NCBI GenBank assembly: GCA_021813225.1
Contig: JAKALH010000118.1
Span: forward strand, 1-7,809
Length of the DNA stretch: 7,809 nucleotides
Source: Chloroflexota bacterium
GTDB lineage: Bacteria; Chloroflexota; Anaerolineae; J036; Brachytrichaceae
Direction: 5' to 3'
Below are positions 6,542-7,809 of the stretch, one piece after another (positions within the stretch are counted from its first letter, which is position 1; each line of letters opens with the position of its first letter). Both the position numbers and the translations under genes were made by a program. Under the pieces are notes generated by a model, which made no database searches, was not told the origin of the DNA, and was given only the letters and a program-made list of their open reading frames with translations.

Positions 6542-7293
6542 TGCGCACCTGTATCGCCGAATTGCACGTCCACACGGTGCTCTCGCCCTGCGCAGAGGTT
6601 GAGATGATCCCGCCGTTGATCGTGTACGAGGCGCTGGAGCGCGGCATCAACCTGATCGCCATCACCGACCACAACGCCAGCGCCAACGTCATCGCTGTGC
6701 AGCGGGCGGCCGCCGGTACGGAACTGACCGTCCTGGCGGGTATGGAGTTGCAGACGCGCGAAGAAGTGCACCTGCTGTGCCTGTTCGACGACACCGAGCA
6801 GATTGCGGGCTGGCAATCGGTCGTCGATGCGCGCATGCCTCGACAGGCGAATAACGCTGAGTACTTTGGCGAGCAATTCATCGTCGATGAAACGGGTGAG
6901 TTTATCCGCTCGGAGTCGCAACTGCTGATCACGTCGGCGGATATGACGCTGCGCCGGGCTGTCGAGGGCGTGCACGCGTGCGGCGGCCTGGCTATCCCGG
7001 CGCATGTGGATCGCGCGGCGTTCAGCCTGCTGGCAAACCTGGGATTCGTGCCGACGGATGTCCCTTTCGACGCGCTGGAGATATCGCGTCATCTCAGCCT
7101 GGCCGACGCGCGGAGCCGATTTCCGCAACTGGCCCATTACCCGTTGATTCAAAGCGGGGACGTGCATCGCCTGGACGAATTCCTGGGCAGGAATGTCTTT
7201 AAGGTTGAAGCGCCGACCGTTGCGGAGTTGCGGCTGGCCCTGGCGGGCCAGTGCGGAAGGAGTTTGTCATATCGCTCTACACGCACCGCGTGA
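6541..7293 (+). CDS. PHP-domain metal-dependent phosphoesterase-like protein
   Basis: The 250-residue protein has the metal-binding signatures of the PHP (polymerase and histidinol phosphatase) family: HVH (H9, H11), ITDHN (D43, H44), GMEL (E69), EVHLL (H77), PAHVDR (H155) and SGDVH (D207, H209). The metal centre therefore looks intact. The segment SPCAEVEMIPP after the first motif resembles PHP proteins found near hydrogenase genes in clostridia, as I recall them. PHP enzymes hydrolyse phosphate esters (nucleotides, sugar or amino-alcohol phosphates); the substrate here cannot be read from sequence. ATG 6541 overlaps the preceding stop (TAATG) with no clear ribosome site, so translation is probably coupled. 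The start also fits the usual short lead into the HxH motif. It ends the four-gene cassette. A stray phosphoesterase unrelated to hydrogenase control remains possible. Confidence 0.9.
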   Translation: MRTCIAELHVHTVLSPCAEVEMIPPLIVYEALERGINLIAITDHNASANVIAVQRAAAGTELTVLAGMELQTREEVHLLCLFDDTEQIAGWQSVVDARMPRQANNAEYFGEQFIVDETGEFIRSESQLLITSADMTLRRAVEGVHACGGLAIPAHVDRAAFSLLANLGFVPTDVPFDALEISRHLSLADARSRFPQLAHYPLIQSGDVHRLDEFLGRNVFKVEAPTVAELRLALAGQCGRSLSYRSTRTA

Positions 7294-7304
7294 TTGGCTG
7301 CGCG

Positions 7305-7323
7305 GCCAAATGTGACATTTGGC
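7305..7323. repeat. Perfect 19-bp palindrome after the PHP gene
   Basis: GCCAAATGTGACATTTGGC is a perfect inverted repeat centred on base 7314, 12 bases after the PHP stop. CGCG blocks outside it (7301-7304 and 7328-7331) could extend the stem past an AATT bulge. GCCAA (7305-7309) can also pair with TTGGC at 7294-7298. No T-run follows, so it is not a standard intrinsic terminator. It may be a regulator site upstream of the promoter at 7346-7354, or an RNA end-protecting hairpin. Confidence 0.5.
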
Positions 7324-7325
7324 AA

Positions 7326-7354
7326 TTCGCGCGTTCTGATGAAAGTGCTACAAT
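7326..7354 (+). promoter_or_regulatory. Extended -10 promoter of the NuoE-like gene
   Basis: TGCTACAAT at 7346-7354 is an extended -10 element (TGn plus TACAAT, 5 of 6 to TATAAT). A poor -35 (TTCGCG, 7326-7331) lies 17 bases upstream, which an extended -10 can tolerate. Transcription would start near 7361, inside the Rex-like dyad, leaving a leader of about 80 bases. Confidence 0.55.
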
Positions 7355-7356
7355 GT

Positions 7357-7374
7357 TAGTGAAAATAATCACAA
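7357..7374. promoter_or_regulatory. Rex-like operator on the hydrogenase promoter start site
   Basis: The sequence reads TAGTGA-AAATAA-TCACAA, 11 of 12 fixed positions of TTGTGA-N6-TCACAA with an AT-rich spacer. It begins two bases after the -10 element and covers the predicted transcription start, the usual place for a repressor. Together with the site at 9-26 it suggests that PFOR and hydrogenase share an NADH/NAD+-responsive regulator. A CRP-family activator would not normally bind at this position. Confidence 0.65.
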
Positions 7375-7443
7375 AGTAAATGCAAGTGAATACAGGTCAT
7401 CGAAGCAAAACGAAAGAAGCAGCCAACTGAGGTTTGGGAAAAT

Positions 7444-7809
7444 ATGCTAAACGTGATAGATAACATCCCAGCGACGGACCCTGTCGCCATCCCCGAGAAG
7501 AAAGCGATCATCGACCAGATTCTCGAAGAGAATCGTGATCTGCCCGGATCCGTTATGGTTATTCTGAACGAGCTGCAAAGCAAAATCGGGTTTGTCTCGC
7601 CTGCGATGCAAGGTTATGTTGCGAAGAAGCTGCGTGTGCCGCTGCAGCAGATTCATGGTGTGGTGTCCTTTTATTCCTTTTTCACCACCCAGCCGCGCGG
7701 CAAGCACACCGTCAAATTCTGCATGGGAACCGCCTGTTATGTGGGCGGCGCAGAGCAACTGATTGAGAAAGCCAGGCAGGTGCTGAATGTGGAACCGGGC
7801 CAGACCACC
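7444..7809 (+). CDS. NuoE/HydC/HndA-type 2Fe-2S subunit, 5' part (runs off window)
   Basis: The first 122 residues are visible. This is the thioredoxin-like [2Fe-2S] subunit family of complex I 24-kDa subunits, NAD(P)-linked [FeFe]-hydrogenases and NAD-dependent formate dehydrogenases. Diagnostic features are IGFVSPAMQGYVAKKLRVP (48-66), the HGVVSFYSFF block (71-80) and the first two cluster ligands in C93-M-G-T-A-C98. The second cysteine pair lies beyond the window. ATG 7444 follows GAGG (7429-7432) by 11 bases, with GGGAA closer in. Placement after PFOR and the DRTGG/ATPase/PHP cassette, and under a Rex-like operator, favours an electron-bifurcating hydrogenase operon (NuoF-like and HydA-like genes next) over respiratory complex I. 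This depends on sequence not shown, so no gene symbol is assigned. Confidence 0.93.
   Translation, partial: MLNVIDNIPATDPVAIPEKKAIIDQILEENRDLPGSVMVILNELQSKIGFVSPAMQGYVAKKLRVPLQQIHGVVSFYSFFTTQPRGKHTVKFCMGTACYVGGAEQLIEKARQVLNVEPGQTT

Noticed and set aside
7305..7323. Intrinsic terminator for the PHP cassette
   Set aside because: The stem is perfect but the following sequence (AATTCGCGCG) has no T-run.
1..7809. CRISPR arrays, insertion sequences, tRNA or rRNA genes
   Set aside because: No spaced repeat arrays, transposase-like frames, terminal inverted repeats or recognisable structural RNA sequence were found.

Overview
The window is a GC-rich, densely packed stretch of bacterial DNA with every gene on the + strand. 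It looks like the central redox region of a fermentative or otherwise strictly anaerobic bacterium. It carries a complete pyruvate:ferredoxin oxidoreductase (PFOR, NifJ) gene and, at the right edge, the first gene of what is probably an electron-bifurcating or NAD(P)-linked [FeFe]-hydrogenase operon (a NuoE/HydC/HndA-type subunit). The gene content and style suggest Chloroflexota (Anaerolineae-like), but that is inference: no rRNA or other phylogenetic marker is present.

Layout. Bases 1-129 are an AT-rich control region holding an 18-bp dyad that fits the Rex (NADH/NAD+-sensing repressor) consensus, an FNR-like core, and a putative promoter whose -10 lies in a short palindrome. Next come nifJ (130-3666) and a dihydroorotate-dehydrogenase-like flavoprotein (3671-4693), four bases apart, closed by a rho-independent terminator (4727-4776). 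A tight four-gene cassette follows (4822-7293): a DRTGG-like domain protein, a CBS-pair protein fused to an RsbT/RsbW-like GHKL ATPase, a second DRTGG-like protein, and a PHP-domain metallo-phosphoesterase-like protein. Three bases, a 29-base overlap and a shared base separate these genes in turn, so they are almost certainly co-translated. Bases 7294-7443 hold a perfect 19-bp palindrome, an extended -10 promoter and a second Rex-like dyad placed on the expected transcription start. The NuoE-like gene begins at 7444 and runs off the window.

How it may work together. PFOR makes reduced ferredoxin from pyruvate, and the hydrogenase whose first subunit starts here would dispose of those electrons together with NAD(P)H as H2. 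The two Rex-like sites suggest both ends respond to the NADH/NAD+ ratio. The cassette between them has an adenine-nucleotide-sensor domain (CBS), a protein-kinase/anti-sigma type ATPase, two small partner-like proteins and a phosphoesterase. It looks like a dedicated signalling or post-translational control module for hydrogen metabolism. Its function is unknown to me, and it is the best candidate here for an under-described system. The flavoprotein beside nifJ has lost the dihydroorotate dehydrogenase catalytic loop and probably does something else, perhaps linked to ferredoxin or PFOR.
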